Positions 44,299-54,241 of a DNA stretch of 64,000 nt are shown piece after piece. The stretch is from Enterococcus florum. GTDB lineage: Bacteria; Bacillota; Bacilli; Lactobacillales; Enterococcaceae. Both the position numbers and the translations under genes were made by a program. Numbering within the stretch: the first letter of the stretch is position 1; each line of letters starts with the position of its first letter. The notes beneath the pieces were generated by a model. That model saw only the letters and a list, made by a program, of their open reading frames with translations. It was not told the DNA's origin and ran no database searches. The stretch spans positions 41,853 to 105,852 of the forward strand of contig NZ_BJCC01000005.1 in NCBI RefSeq assembly GCF_004309355.1, in the 5' to 3' direction.

Positions 44299-44964
44299 CC
44301 TATTCTACTATTTGATAACTTTAGAAATTCATACCAAATATCTAATCTTAAAGTATTTCTTTTTCTCGTGAAAAAACTCTATCATAATACTCAACCACAA
44401 TTTTCTCAACTCAACTTTAGAATAAAACACACTACAAAAGAATTTGACCACCGAAAAGAATGAAATACCCAAAATTATTATACCCACTATTCATTATTAA
44501 AATGGAAAAATTATCATAAACGACCCTAATTCCGTCATAATCTCTCCTTTTTGCTGCAATATCCTAAAAATTTCTCTGGAGTTGAACTTACATATTCGAT
44601 TGAAATGGCCGATGAAATCATCAATCATAAAAAATTACTATGTCCGAATCATTAAGTAGCTACACGTCAAATAGCCTAAATCCATTATAGGACTTAGACT
44701 ATTTGGTGCTCTTTGTGTTTCCGAACTAGAGGTTACAAGGCAACAGTGCTCATCAGACGCTTCTTTCTAGATACTTCGTTGATGATCACGATAGGTGAAC
44801 ACATTCTTTGAACATAAAGTACCTGTACTCAGTTGTTGCTTTTAGCTTCAAAATACCGATAATATTCTATTCACTGCTAATAAATAGTTTTAAAATCTAC
44901 TTGTTATCTCCCCGGCCATATTTTTACTAGACATAGATCAACCTATCTCTATTTTATCGCTACT
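44299..44964. other. AT-rich gene-free stretch with one long hairpin
   Basis: No plausible coding frame. AAATAGCCTAAATCC (44669-44683) pairs with GGACTTAGACTATTT (44690-44704) with two mismatches around a 6-base loop; it has no good T run and might be a weak terminator or a mobile-element scar. The promoter for the cas-adjacent membrane protein should lie in the left part. Confidence 0.4.
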
Positions 44965-46314
44965 TTACACTTTCCGATTTTGAGTAAAAACATTATGCGG
45001 GTCATACTTCTGATTAAGTGCTCTTAATTTTTCTGCAACATCTGGAGGCCACACACGATTGGTTTCTTCCATACTTTTATCACTGGAATAAGAGCCATAA
45101 ATACCTTGCCCGTAGTCCAATATAGGCTGGAAGAATTCGTTGCTTTCATCCGCATGTTGATTATTCACCCAGTAAGCAATTAGAATCTCTGCTTCTCTCG
45201 TTGGCCAAGCATTAAAGTCCGACACTTGCTCATTGGCCGCTCCACCAAGAGAACGCAATTCAACACCATAAACAAAAGGATAGTCAAGCAGCTGCTCAAT
45301 TTTTTCTACGATATCAAGCGGGAGCTCTTTCACTAATGTATTTTTTCCGTAGGCTGTATTTTTTCCTTCGAGAGGAGCATTTTCTGGTTTAACAAAATCG
45401 GAATAATCCATTGGGGTGCTGTGTTCTTCTATGACCGGAGCCAGTTCACTTGCTTTGGTTAACACAGCCTTTGCTTCAGAAGATTCAACTCCGTACCAGA
45501 AGTTTTTCCCTTGTATGACTATAGCGCCTTCTGCTCCTCGATTAAGCAGCAAAATACTTGATAACCGCGACGTTGCTTGATCAAACCATTGATGCCACTC
45601 CTGTAAAAAGGCTGGCAAATCGGTTACTGAGTATCTTATATTTTGCACAATGATGGGAACTGCAAAGCCTTCACTGTCAGAAGGCAGCTTATCGGCTTGG
45701 AACAGAAAATCTATTACCACACCAAACTGTCCCCCGCCACCACGGATGCCCCAGAACAACTCAGGCTCATGTTCATTGTCCACCCAATGTTTCTTTCCAT
45801 CAGCAGTAATAATGGTCGCTCCTAAGACTTTATCAATCGTTAGACCAAAAGATCTTAGAATAATACCCATTCCGCCGGATACTGCTAAGCCGCCCACACC
45901 AGTGTCTCCATGGTCTCCGCTGGAAATAACTAAATGATGTGGCGTAAGCTCCTTAGCAACTTCACCCCAAATAGCACCTGCCTGTATTTTTACAAGCCCT
46001 TGCTCTTCATCAACAATCTCAATTTGATTCAATCGGGAAAGATCCAAGATCACTCCACTGTCATTAACAGATGTCGCTGATAATCCATGTCCACCACTTC
46101 TTATTGAAAGGGGAAATTTCTCGCCCTCAGATTCTCTAACTTTTGCTGTATAATTGATCGTATCAATTACTTGGCGTTCTGTTTCTGCTAAAATAACCAC
46201 TTTTGGCTGACCAACTTTGTAGTCGTTTGAACGTACTTCGGCATAACGACTGTCCTCGGGAAACACTGCAACTTGTTGCAAAGAACTTGGTAATTCTGGT
46301 AAAGTTTTTGCCAT
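44965..46314 (-). CDS. FAD-linked oxidoreductase, berberine-bridge-enzyme-like
   Basis: About 449 residues. PCMH-type FAD domain with the covalent His in SIRSGGHGLSATSVNDSG, then ISSGDHGDTGVGGLAVSGGM and WGIRGGGGQFGVVIDF; the C-terminal BBE segment ends NQKYDPHNVFTQNRKV. The Cys used for the second FAD bond in plant BBE is absent, so single His attachment is expected. Such bacterial enzymes oxidise sugars, alcohols or aromatics. ATG 46314 has GGAGGG upstream. Single gene. Confidence 0.88.
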   Translation of the reverse strand: MAKTLPELPSSLQQVAVFPEDSRYAEVRSNDYKVGQPKVVILAETERQVIDTINYTAKVRESEGEKFPLSIRSGGHGLSATSVNDSGVILDLSRLNQIEIVDEEQGLVKIQAGAIWGEVAKELTPHHLVISSGDHGDTGVGGLAVSGGMGIILRSFGLTIDKVLGATIITADGKKHWVDNEHEPELFWGIRGGGGQFGVVIDFLFQADKLPSDSEGFAVPIIVQNIRYSVTDLPAFLQEWHQWFDQATSRLSSILLLNRGAEGAIVIQGKNFWYGVESSEAKAVLTKASELAPVIEEHSTPMDYSDFVKPENAPLEGKNTAYGKNTLVKELPLDIVEKIEQLLDYPFVYGVELRSLGGAANEQVSDFNAWPTREAEILIAYWVNNQHADESNEFFQPILDYGQGIYGSYSSDKSMEETNRVWPPDVAEKLRALNQKYDPHNVFTQNRKV

Positions 46315-46411
46315 TGTAAACCCTCCGTTCTTCTGTTGTACGTGTAAATGCCTGTTGTTAGAACAGTATCTCATGGCTAGAATAATATGTAAAAAACAAC
46401 GTACTACACAA

Positions 46412-46425
46412 TGAAAGCGTTACCT
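46412..46425. promoter_or_regulatory. Candidate cre site upstream of the BBE-like oxidoreductase
   Basis: TGAAAGCGTTACCT matches 13 of 14 positions of the CcpA cre consensus, about 100 bases before the ATG. Confidence 0.45.
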
Positions 46426-46822
46426 TTTCTTAACTGTTCTTATTTTAAATAACAAAAGTTATATTTTGATCACCTTGATTAACAATGGAAGAAGGCACAA
46501 AAACGAAAATACTGAGAAGGTGAAATAGTAGGATACAGCATCAATGTAATAAAAGCTTCCAGTGCTCGCCTAATACTAAGAGCAAAAAAGGTTCTGACTC
46601 CGGAGACTCGTGAAAAGCTTTAGTTGCCCAACTGATCAGCAGCCCTGTTGGTGTTCGTTAGGTGATGGTTAAAATATATTGGACATATGGAAAATGATTG
46701 CTAATTACTTAGAATTTTCAGAATAGATCTTTTCGGCAAAAGAAGACCTGATTGCAGTTATTTGTCTAGATTATTCAAATACATTTTTACCATTTTGACC
46801 ATCAATCAAATAAATACTTAAC
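46426..46822. other. Intergenic stretch, no gene seen
   Basis: No frame with coding character and no repeat that I can name. Confidence 0.35.
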
Positions 46823-46880
46823 AAAAAACACCTCCCATAATTGAATCTTGGTTCAACTAAGGAAGGTGGAGCAGTTTTTT
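46823..46880 (-). terminator. Terminator of the peptide transporter operon
   Basis: CACCTTCC and GGGAGGTG (minus strand) enclose an inner stem TTGAA/TTCAA and are followed by TTTTTT. It lies about 150 bases after the last transporter gene; a T run on the other strand makes it bidirectional. Confidence 0.75.
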
Positions 46881-47026
46881 AGTTGCTGGCAGCCCATACA
46901 ACTTCTTATTAGCACTATAAAATAGTTGAAAGTTTAAGGAGTCAGCTTCTGCGTCTTATTTCACTTAGCTGCCCTAATCATCGAAGGTCGTTCAACTACT
47001 TTTTAAAATATATCCCTTATATCAGT

Positions 47027-48004
47027 TCACTCACCCTCATACAAATAACAAGCTACCCTATGCCCCGAAGAAATCTCCAAAAACTCCGGTGTCTCCTCAG
47101 CACATTTATCCATTGCATAAGGACATCGATTACAAAAGGCACAGCCTTTAAACTCCTTCGTTCGAACTGGCTGTTCTCCTTTTAAGTCAGACATTTCCTC
47201 TTTTCTCATATAAGGGTCTGGCACCGAAGCAAACAGTCCTTTAGTGTATGGATGAAGAGGATTGCTAAAAAGCTCATCGGTGTCTGCTTCTTCTACTAAA
47301 GTACCAAGGTACATGACACCGATTCGGTCAGAGATATAGCGAATTACTCCGATATCGTGCGAAATGAAGAGCAGGCTCAGGTGCAGGTCCTGCTGCAATT
47401 CCATCAAGGTATTCAAGACCTTTGCCTGAATAGAAACATCTAGCGCAGATACTGGTTCGTCACAGACGATTAAGCGCGGCTTGATGACTAAGGCACTGGC
47501 AATTCCCAGTCTTTGGACCTGTCCGCCTGATAGCTCATGAGGAAATCTGAAGTAATGGTATTCAGACAAGCCGACTTTTTCCAAAACGTCAATGACTTGT
47601 TCTCGGCGTTCGGTTGCATTTGTTACGCCGTGTACTTTCAAAATATCCTCAAGAATACTGCCAATTCGCTGCCTTGGATTTAAAGCTGACAGGGTGTTCT
47701 GAAAGACCATCTGCAACTCTTTCCTCAATGGGAAAAATTCTTTGTCATTGAGGGTCCCTAGGTCTTTTCCCTGATAAATAATCGAACCGTTGCTGGGCTT
47801 TTCCAGTCCAACAATCATCCGTCCGGTGGTTGACTTGCCACAGCCGGATTCGCCTACCAGTCCATAGGTTTCGCCTTCTTTTATATGGAAGGATAAGTTA
47901 TCCACTGCCAGCAGTTGTTCTTTCTTGCTGAAAAGGCCTGCCGTTTGTTTTCGTAACGGAAATGTTTTTTGGAGGTTTTTAATCTCTAATAACTGATTTG
48001 TCAT
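47027..48004 (-). CDS. Oligopeptide/dipeptide ABC transporter ATPase, OppF/DppF type
   Basis: 325 residues. Walker A LVGESGCGKSTTGRMI, signature LSGGQVQRLGIASAL, Walker B RLIVCDEPVSALD and the C-terminal oligopeptide/dipeptide domain with CAFCNRCPYAMDKCAEETPE, whose four Cys can bind an Fe-S cluster. Works with the OppD-type ATPase two bases upstream. Confidence 0.92.
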   Translation of the reverse strand: MTNQLLEIKNLQKTFPLRKQTAGLFSKKEQLLAVDNLSFHIKEGETYGLVGESGCGKSTTGRMIVGLEKPSNGSIIYQGKDLGTLNDKEFFPLRKELQMVFQNTLSALNPRQRIGSILEDILKVHGVTNATERREQVIDVLEKVGLSEYHYFRFPHELSGGQVQRLGIASALVIKPRLIVCDEPVSALDVSIQAKVLNTLMELQQDLHLSLLFISHDIGVIRYISDRIGVMYLGTLVEEADTDELFSNPLHPYTKGLFASVPDPYMRKEEMSDLKGEQPVRTKEFKGCAFCNRCPYAMDKCAEETPEFLEISSGHRVACYLYEGE

Positions 48005-48006
48005 CG

Positions 48007-49020
48007 TTACTCCTCCCCTACATCCGCAGCTTCAGCGTATTTCCAGCATTTTACAAAGTGATCTGGCTTGGCTTCGATCATCGGTGGTTGTTCTTGGAAG
48101 CAACGCTCGTCTGCATATTTACAGCGGGTGCAAAAATGGCAGCCCTTTGGAATCTCAGAAAGCGGCGGAACTGTTCCTGGTATTGTCGGCAGCGGTACAC
48201 CTCGTTCGGTCGCCAGATGAGGGATACAGGAAATTAATCCTTCCGTATAGGGATGCAAGGGTGCTTCAAATAGTTGCTCCGTTTCAGCATCCTCAACAAT
48301 TTGTCCGAGATACATGACTTTAATCCGATGACAAAGCTTGGAAACAACCCCCATATCGTGGGTAATAAAAAGTACCGACATGCCAAGAGTTTCATTTAAG
48401 TCTTTGATCAGCGAGAGAATCTGCTCTTGAATCGTTACATCCAAAGCTGTCGTTGGTTCGTCTGCAATCAGCAGCTTTGGTTCGCAGGCAAGGGCCATGG
48501 CAATCATGACTCTTTGCTGCATTCCGCCGGACAGCTCAAAGGGATAGTTCTTTAGACAGGCTGCCGGATCAGGAATTCCGGTCAGTTTTAACAGCTCCAT
48601 ACTGCGTTTTTTGGCTTCTGATTTTGATAGCTGTTTGTGCAGCATCAGCACTTCATTAAGCTGTTTTTCAACTGTATGCACCGGACTTAATGAGTTCAAG
48701 GGATCTTGGAAGATAATCGAAATCTCATTACCGCGAATATCTCTGATTTGGGAGAGTGACTGCTGCAGCAAATCATTGCCTTCAAAAAGAATCTCGCCTT
48801 CATAGCGGACCACTGCATCCTGATCCCGCAGCCGCAAAATCGATTGAGACATGACACTTTTCCCAGAACCAGATTCTCCAACGATCCCGATAATCTCGCC
48901 GGCATGAATCGTGAGGTCCACATCGTCTACGGCTGAAAGCCACTGCTTATGGATCGGGAACTTCACCTTGAGATGCTTGATTTCTAGTATTTTTTTCGCT
49001 TCTACAGCTGACTTATTCAC
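48007..49020 (-). CDS. Oligopeptide/dipeptide ABC transporter ATPase, OppD/DppD type
   Basis: 337 residues. Walker A IVGESGSGKSVMSQSIL, signature LSGGMQQRVMIAMAL, Walker B LLIADEPTTALDVT, and the C-terminal CHFCTRCKYADERCFQEQPP. It starts at GTG, sharing one base with the stop codon of the permease gene, with GGGAGG upstream. Confidence 0.92.
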   Translation of the reverse strand: MNKSAVEAKKILEIKHLKVKFPIHKQWLSAVDDVDLTIHAGEIIGIVGESGSGKSVMSQSILRLRDQDAVVRYEGEILFEGNDLLQQSLSQIRDIRGNEISIIFQDPLNSLSPVHTVEKQLNEVLMLHKQLSKSEAKKRSMELLKLTGIPDPAACLKNYPFELSGGMQQRVMIAMALACEPKLLIADEPTTALDVTIQEQILSLIKDLNETLGMSVLFITHDMGVVSKLCHRIKVMYLGQIVEDAETEQLFEAPLHPYTEGLISCIPHLATERGVPLPTIPGTVPPLSEIPKGCHFCTRCKYADERCFQEQPPMIEAKPDHFVKCWKYAEAADVGEE

Positions 49021-49916
49021 TATTTTTTATTCCTCCCTTTTACTCTTGGATCAAGGTAATCTCTGATTCCATCACCCAAAAGATTCAGGCTTAATACACA
49101 AATAATCACTGCCAGTCCTGGAGCAAGCATGGTCCAAGGTGCTTGGGAGAAGACCAGCTTGCTATCCTGCAGCATATTTCCCCAGCTGGCTGCCGGTGCG
49201 GGTATTCCTGCTCCTAAGAAACTTAAGGAAGCTTCTGCAATAATCGCTTGAGCAAAAATGAAAGAAGCCTGAACCGTCAATGGAGAAATAACCCCTGGCA
49301 AAATTAGCTTCCATAGAATGTTAAAGCTGCTAAAGCCTTGGACTTTAGCGGTCTCAATATAGGGCTGTTCTTTAATCACCAGTGCGCTGGCTCGCACGGT
49401 ACGAGCAACACTTGGTGTGTAGACGATGGTTAGTGCCCAGACCACGTTCCAGCTTGAGGTGCCGAAGGTTGTAATCAAAGAAATAGCCAATAAAATCCCC
49501 GGAATTGCAATCAGCGCATCACAGATTCGCATCAGGATATGATCCAACAGCTTAAAGTAGCTGGCATATACCCCGATGATCGTCCCAATCACACAGGAAA
49601 AAACTGCGACTGAGCCGCCTACCCACAGTGAGACTCTGGCTCCATACATCAAGCGGATCAAAATATCTCGGCCGAATTCATCTGTCCCAAATCGATGAGC
49701 AGCACTAGGAGCATTGAACCGTTCCGTCACTGCCATGGCATTCGGATCGCTCGTATTAATCATCGGAATGATCATCGCCGCAGCAAAGACGGCCACAAAA
49801 CCAATCAGTCCAATGATGAGCGCTGGATTGGTGAGTAATTTCTCCCGGCGAAGCTGCTTTTGTTCCTTAACAATCGCCACACCTGCTTCGGACATACGTT
49901 TTCTAGTTAAATACAC
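49020..49916 (-). CDS. Peptide/nickel-type ABC transporter permease, OppC/DppC
   Basis: 298 residues, six helices. AHRFGTDEFGRDILIRLMYG is the OppC/DppC N-terminal signature; the EAA loop is KVQGFSSFNILWKLILPGVI. Starts at GTG with GGAGGTG upstream. Confidence 0.92.
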   Translation of the reverse strand: MYLTRKRMSEAGVAIVKEQKQLRREKLLTNPALIIGLIGFVAVFAAAMIIPMINTSDPNAMAVTERFNAPSAAHRFGTDEFGRDILIRLMYGARVSLWVGGSVAVFSCVIGTIIGVYASYFKLLDHILMRICDALIAIPGILLAISLITTFGTSSWNVVWALTIVYTPSVARTVRASALVIKEQPYIETAKVQGFSSFNILWKLILPGVISPLTVQASFIFAQAIIAEASLSFLGAGIPAPAASWGNMLQDSKLVFSQAPWTMLAPGLAVIICVLSLNLLGDGIRDYLDPRVKGRNKK

Positions 49917-49927
49917 ACCTTCACCTC

Positions 49928-50878
49928 CTACTTACGCCCTGGCCGAAGCCTTGGGTCAACAAATCCATACAACAAATCAACGAGCAGATTGACCAGTACA
50001 TACAATAAGGTCACAAATAAAACGACCCCTTGAATCACAAAAACATCGCGGCGGTTGATGGCCGACATGGTGAGCATCCCTAGTCCCGGAATGTTAAACA
50101 ATGTTTCCGTAACGATGGTTCCTGTTATTAGACTGCCAAAGGACTGGCCGATTGCTGTCAAGATGACCGGCGCCGCATTTTTCAGCCCATAGCTCAAAAT
50201 GACCCGCCGTTCCTTCAGTCCCTTTGCCCGAGCCGTTTGAATGAAACTTTTATGTAGGACCTCTAATAAGGAGGATCGGATCATCCGGGTTAGATAGGCG
50301 GCTTGCACGATCCCTAATGATAATGCCGGAAGAAATAAGTAGTTTAAATGCTCACCAATTCCTGCCGAAAGATCAGCATAGCCAGCTACCGGAAACCAGC
50401 GATTGTATACGCTAAATGCCAGCATCAAAAACATACTTAATAAAAATCCTGGCAAAGCCGAACCGAGAAGCGACATCGATACTGCTACCACATCAATGGT
50501 CGTCCCTCGCTTATAAGCAGCCAACAGACCCAGAGGCATTGCAATAGTCACAGCAAAAATTTGAGCGAAAATCGCTAAGCTAAGGGTTGGGCCAAAATAC
50601 TCGCCAATCGCCGCAAGCACCGATTGCCGCAAGAAAAAGGATTCCCCCCAATTGCCCTGCACAATACCACCCAACCAATCTGTATATTGAACAAGAAATG
50701 GCCGATCAAATCCCAGCTGAGCATTCATTTGACTGATCTGTTCAGGACTCGCTTCCAGACCTAAAATTGCCGTCGCTGGTCCGCCAGGTATCAGGTAAAC
50801 GATTAGGAAGGTAATAATCGAAACAATAAATAAGACTGGAATCAATGACAGGATTCGTTTTACTATATAAGAAAGCAT
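49928..50878 (-). CDS. Peptide/nickel-type ABC transporter permease, OppB/DppB
   Basis: 316 residues, six helices. MLSYIVKRILSLIPVLFIVS and FLIVYLIPGGPATAILG open the protein as in OppB/DppB; the EAA loop is TARAKGLKERRVILSYGLKN. First permease after the binding protein, separated from it by a hairpin. Confidence 0.92.
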   Translation of the reverse strand: MLSYIVKRILSLIPVLFIVSIITFLIVYLIPGGPATAILGLEASPEQISQMNAQLGFDRPFLVQYTDWLGGIVQGNWGESFFLRQSVLAAIGEYFGPTLSLAIFAQIFAVTIAMPLGLLAAYKRGTTIDVVAVSMSLLGSALPGFLLSMFLMLAFSVYNRWFPVAGYADLSAGIGEHLNYLFLPALSLGIVQAAYLTRMIRSSLLEVLHKSFIQTARAKGLKERRVILSYGLKNAAPVILTAIGQSFGSLITGTIVTETLFNIPGLGMLTMSAINRRDVFVIQGVVLFVTLLYVLVNLLVDLLYGFVDPRLRPGRK

Positions 50879-50901
50879 ACTCTACTCCTAACTTTAAAAA
50901 C

Positions 50902-50925
50902 GGTGAGCCGCTGCAGCAGCTCACC
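50902..50925 (-). terminator. Intercistronic terminator between oppA- and oppB-type genes
   Basis: Minus strand GGTGAGC pairs with GCTCACC around an inner CTGCTGCAGCGG palindrome, followed by GTTTTTA. It probably lets most transcripts stop after the binding protein, so the lipoprotein is made in excess over the membrane parts. Confidence 0.75.
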
Positions 50926-50936
50926 GCGTGGTTCGG

Positions 50937-52511
50937 TTATTTTGAGACCGTTGCATTCCAGAAGATTGGGAAACGCATATATTCATAGCCGTCAACATCA
51001 TTGCTAACCGCATTTACTCCAGTGAAATGACCAAGGACGGTTGCGCCGCCATATTCATAGATGAATTCCTGTAAATCATCCCAAGCAACTTTCGCATCTT
51101 CTTGGGAATCAGCCATACGCATAGCTTTGATGCCTTCTGTTACTTCTGGTCGATCCATGCCAGCCCAAGTCTTGTCTAGTGCCGTTAATTGAATCGGCAG
51201 AACATTGTAGCTGTTGCTGGTGATAAACATGCTGAATTGGTTCGGATCCGCACGATGCTCCATGAAGGTACTGAAGTCATAGCTTTCCACTTCGGCATTA
51301 ATGCCAACTTTTTTCAGCTGCTCTTGCACAACTAATGTGGCATTGTACATCTCTGGATAGTCCGGCGTTGTTACCAGTACTAACTTCTCATTGTTGTAGC
51401 CAGCTTTCTTCAGCAATTGTTTGGCCTTGTCAGGATCGTTTTGATTGTAGTATTCTTTGCCGGCTTCGCTTCCCCATTGGGCATCATCTGGATTAAACCA
51501 GCCTGGATTCACGTCATAAAGCTCTTTGTTTCCGTAGCTGGCAAGCAGAATATCATCCATATTCAGCGCGGCCAATACCGCTTGTCTCATATCCTCTTTT
51601 TCCATGATTCCCACAGTTGTATTCAGGAACAGATTCAAGGTTCCGCCTTTCGTAACATCAAGCTTCAAATTCGGCTCTTTAGATAACTCTTCATAATTAT
51701 CCTGCGGAACCTCTTCTACGATGTCATACTGTCCATTTTTAGCACCAGCAATGCGAGTGGATGCATCGGTTACAATGTCAAAAACAAGCTTGTCAGTCGC
51801 TGCTGTCTTCTTACCAGCTAGACCGGTTGTTGCATTTTCACGGACTTGATAATCGTCAAATTTCTCCAATTCGATATATTGATCTTGTTTCCAGTCGGCT
51901 AATTTATACGGACCGGTTCCGATGTATTCACTGATGCCTTTTTCGTCCGCACCCTCAACGACTTCGGCAGGGTAGATCGCCGCAAACATAATTGGATTCG
52001 CAAGAACGGTAATGATATCAGATGCCGCTTCGTTGGCAGTCATCTTCACAGTGTAATCATCTACTTTTTCAAAGGTTGATCCACCGATTAAGGTGCTTGC
52101 TTTTTGTGAGTCCTTCACCCAACGATTCAAGGATGCCACCACATCATCAGCGGTCATTTCTTTCCCATTATGGAATTTGACCCCTTCCAACAATTTGATG
52201 GTGTACTCCTTGCCATCCTCACTTACTTCGTATGAATCAGCAAGGACTGGCTGCGGTTCAAAATTCCCATCCATCGCAAACAATGGTTCAAAAATATGGT
52301 AGCCAATTTGCGCGGTAATATTAGAATTGGCGATCTGAGCATCTAACGAAGGCGGATTCGCAGAAACAGCAATGCGCAGCTCTTCTTTTTTTGCAGACGC
52401 TGCATCTTTGCTGCCGTCGGTTTTATCCCCTCCGGAACCTCCACAGCCTGCTAATAATACAAGCATACATACTGGTGCAATTAAATATTTCAATACTGAC
52501 TTTCTCAACAT
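50937..52511 (-). CDS. Peptide/nickel-type ABC transporter binding lipoprotein, OppA/DppA
   Basis: 524 residues. Lipoprotein signal with LLAGC (Cys23) and a Gly/Ser/Asp linker. Family 5 binding-protein signature: EYTIKLLEGVKFHNGKEMTA, DDVVASLNRW; C-terminal WDDLQEFIYEYGGATV. Ligand unclear: peptides, nickel chelates and some sugars or opines use this family. AGAGGAG precedes the ATG. Confidence 0.92.
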   Translation of the reverse strand: MLRKSVLKYLIAPVCMLVLLAGCGGSGGDKTDGSKDAASAKKEELRIAVSANPPSLDAQIANSNITAQIGYHIFEPLFAMDGNFEPQPVLADSYEVSEDGKEYTIKLLEGVKFHNGKEMTADDVVASLNRWVKDSQKASTLIGGSTFEKVDDYTVKMTANEAASDIITVLANPIMFAAIYPAEVVEGADEKGISEYIGTGPYKLADWKQDQYIELEKFDDYQVRENATTGLAGKKTAATDKLVFDIVTDASTRIAGAKNGQYDIVEEVPQDNYEELSKEPNLKLDVTKGGTLNLFLNTTVGIMEKEDMRQAVLAALNMDDILLASYGNKELYDVNPGWFNPDDAQWGSEAGKEYYNQNDPDKAKQLLKKAGYNNEKLVLVTTPDYPEMYNATLVVQEQLKKVGINAEVESYDFSTFMEHRADPNQFSMFITSNSYNVLPIQLTALDKTWAGMDRPEVTEGIKAMRMADSQEDAKVAWDDLQEFIYEYGGATVLGHFTGVNAVSNDVDGYEYMRFPIFWNATVSK

Positions 52512-53253
52512 TCACATCTCCTCTGTTTTCTTTCATTCTTAGTAAAGCAGTAAAAAAATTGGTTGATTTCAAAAAAAGCGGACTAAAGCATCGTAGATTG
52601 ATTCACAAGGAAAACTGCTTTTCCAGGTGCTTATTGGCACACGAAAAAAGCATCCCGAATCAACAGCATGCCTTCTCATCTATTCTCAATAAACGGTTCA
52701 TGACCCAAAGTCCTTTAAAAAAGACTCGGTTTTCGAACACTCCAAAAAAGCCAGCCTTCTCGGAACGCCTCAAAAAAACAAGACATTAGAAAAAATGGGC
52801 ACACTAATTCCCCGAGAACAGCGGTTTATTTATCTGATAGAATAGGATGAGAAAATGCTTTTTTACATACTGACTTAGAGCACGCTAAGGTTTCAGTGCT
52901 TGTTCAGTAATAACGAACCGTTTGATTGAAATCAACATTCAAAATCATTTTCTCACCCCATCTCTCCATGTATTTATCATCGTTTTTTAATAAAAATAAA
53001 ACGCTTTCGACTACCCCAAAGATTAGCATTCATGCTCAGTAGTTGTCAAGAAGATATTGAATAATTGAGCGTTCAAAATAACACAAAAATAGACATATCA
53101 TTTATTATGAGAATAGGAACTCGATACATTTTCTTTTGCGTTGATTTCTAAAAAAGTAAAATACAGGGACATACATAAAAAAACAGTTCCATTTCCACGG
53201 ACAAAAAAAGCTCTAGCAGCTGCCTAAACGTAAACTCGTACTGTCCGCATTTC
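52512..53253. other. Gene-free stretch upstream of the transporter operon
   Basis: Stop-rich in most frames; no coding region supported. ATAAAACGCTTTCG (52996-53009) is a 12 of 14 match to cre in reverse orientation and may affect the transporter operon, but it is about 490 bases from it. The transporter promoter must lie near 52530-52600. Confidence 0.35.
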
Positions 53254-54141
53254 TTACTTCTTCCGATACCGCTCATAATAACTTTTCGCTTTTTCCTGAT
53301 GAATCTGGAAAATAATTTGGTAAAAACGGGTTTCTGAGGTCGGTGTCTCACTTAGTTGCTGAAGCAAAGCCTTCAGCTTAGGCTGATAGATAGGAAAATC
53401 CAAATAGAGCTGCAACAAGTGCTCGCTGAATTTCATTTGAATCAGTAAATGCAGATTATCTGACTGCTGAATAAGCTGCTGATACTGCTCAAAGGACGCC
53501 TGAGCTGCTTCAATATCGTGAATGACCAATAAGCTCTGAATACGATTAAAATACAAATCCCCTACTTCTTCATAATAAACTTTTCCATCAAAGGATTGGT
53601 ATTTCTCCAGCTCCTGCAAGATTCGTTGGTGTATTGCAGCAGCTTTCTTCTTCTCTTTTTCTGAGAAAGACAATAGCACCAGCTTACTCAGCTTGATTTC
53701 TTTCAAGGTCCACATCTTGGCATTTTCCAACTCAGCTACAATCTCGTTGAAGGGGTCTCTGGAAAATTGATAAAAATTGGGATTGGTTATCAGCACCAGC
53801 AGATAGGCCTGACTCGCTAAATAACGCAGCTCGATTGTTTGATGCTGCCGATATTCTTGGTAACTATCATAAAGCTCCTCGAATTTGCCAGACTTATACA
53901 GCTGATCAATTTTTTCTTCCAAAGCCTTCGCTTCATTCCGCTGTGATTGATTCCTAAAATACTCAAATTCCTGATAGGTAATCCCTAAATTTTTTAACAG
54001 CCCCTCAAACTTAGCAATTTCCACAGAATATTTACCTGCTTCAAAATCACTGTAGAAGGTTTTTGAAACGACTCCTGTATAGACTTCCTTTTGAGTAAAT
54101 CCCTTTGCCTTTCGGATTTGTTTAATGATTTCACCGTACAT
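53254..54141 (-). CDS. Rgg/GadR/MutR family transcriptional regulator
   Basis: About 295 residues. N-terminal Cro-type HTH (YGEIIKQIRKAKGFTQKEVY, VVSKTFYSDFEAGKYSVEI) and a long all-helical C-terminal repeat domain with TPR-like character, as in Rgg pheromone sensors. ATG 54141 has GGAGAG upstream; an ATG four codons earlier has none. It is divergent from a CPBP protease gene across an 100-bp gap with a palindrome. No obvious short pheromone gene is seen beside it. Confidence 0.87.
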   Translation of the reverse strand: MYGEIIKQIRKAKGFTQKEVYTGVVSKTFYSDFEAGKYSVEIAKFEGLLKNLGITYQEFEYFRNQSQRNEAKALEEKIDQLYKSGKFEELYDSYQEYRQHQTIELRYLASQAYLLVLITNPNFYQFSRDPFNEIVAELENAKMWTLKEIKLSKLVLLSFSEKEKKKAAAIHQRILQELEKYQSFDGKVYYEEVGDLYFNRIQSLLVIHDIEAAQASFEQYQQLIQQSDNLHLLIQMKFSEHLLQLYLDFPIYQPKLKALLQQLSETPTSETRFYQIIFQIHQEKAKSYYERYRKK

Positions 54142-54158
54142 AATTCTCTCCATTCCAA

Positions 54159-54178
54159 AATTCCTTTATACAGGAATT
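54159..54178. promoter_or_regulatory. Palindrome in the Rgg-CPBP gap, likely operator
   Basis: AATTCCT and AGGAATT are perfect 7-bp arms separated by TTATAC. Located midway between divergent starts, it is the best candidate Rgg site. Confidence 0.55.
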
Positions 54179-54241
54179 ATAGCGGTAATTTGCCGAGAAG
54201 CCCATGCTATATTGTAAAAAACGAATGACTGGAGGAAAAAA

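Noticed and set aside
44669..44704. Long hairpin as an insertion-sequence end or a CRISPR-like unit
   Set aside because: Single copy, no transposase frame nearby and no target-site duplication visible.
52391..52789. 132-codon plus-strand frame overlapping the start of the binding lipoprotein gene
   Set aside because: No ribosome site, odd composition, and it crosses the transporter's promoter region.
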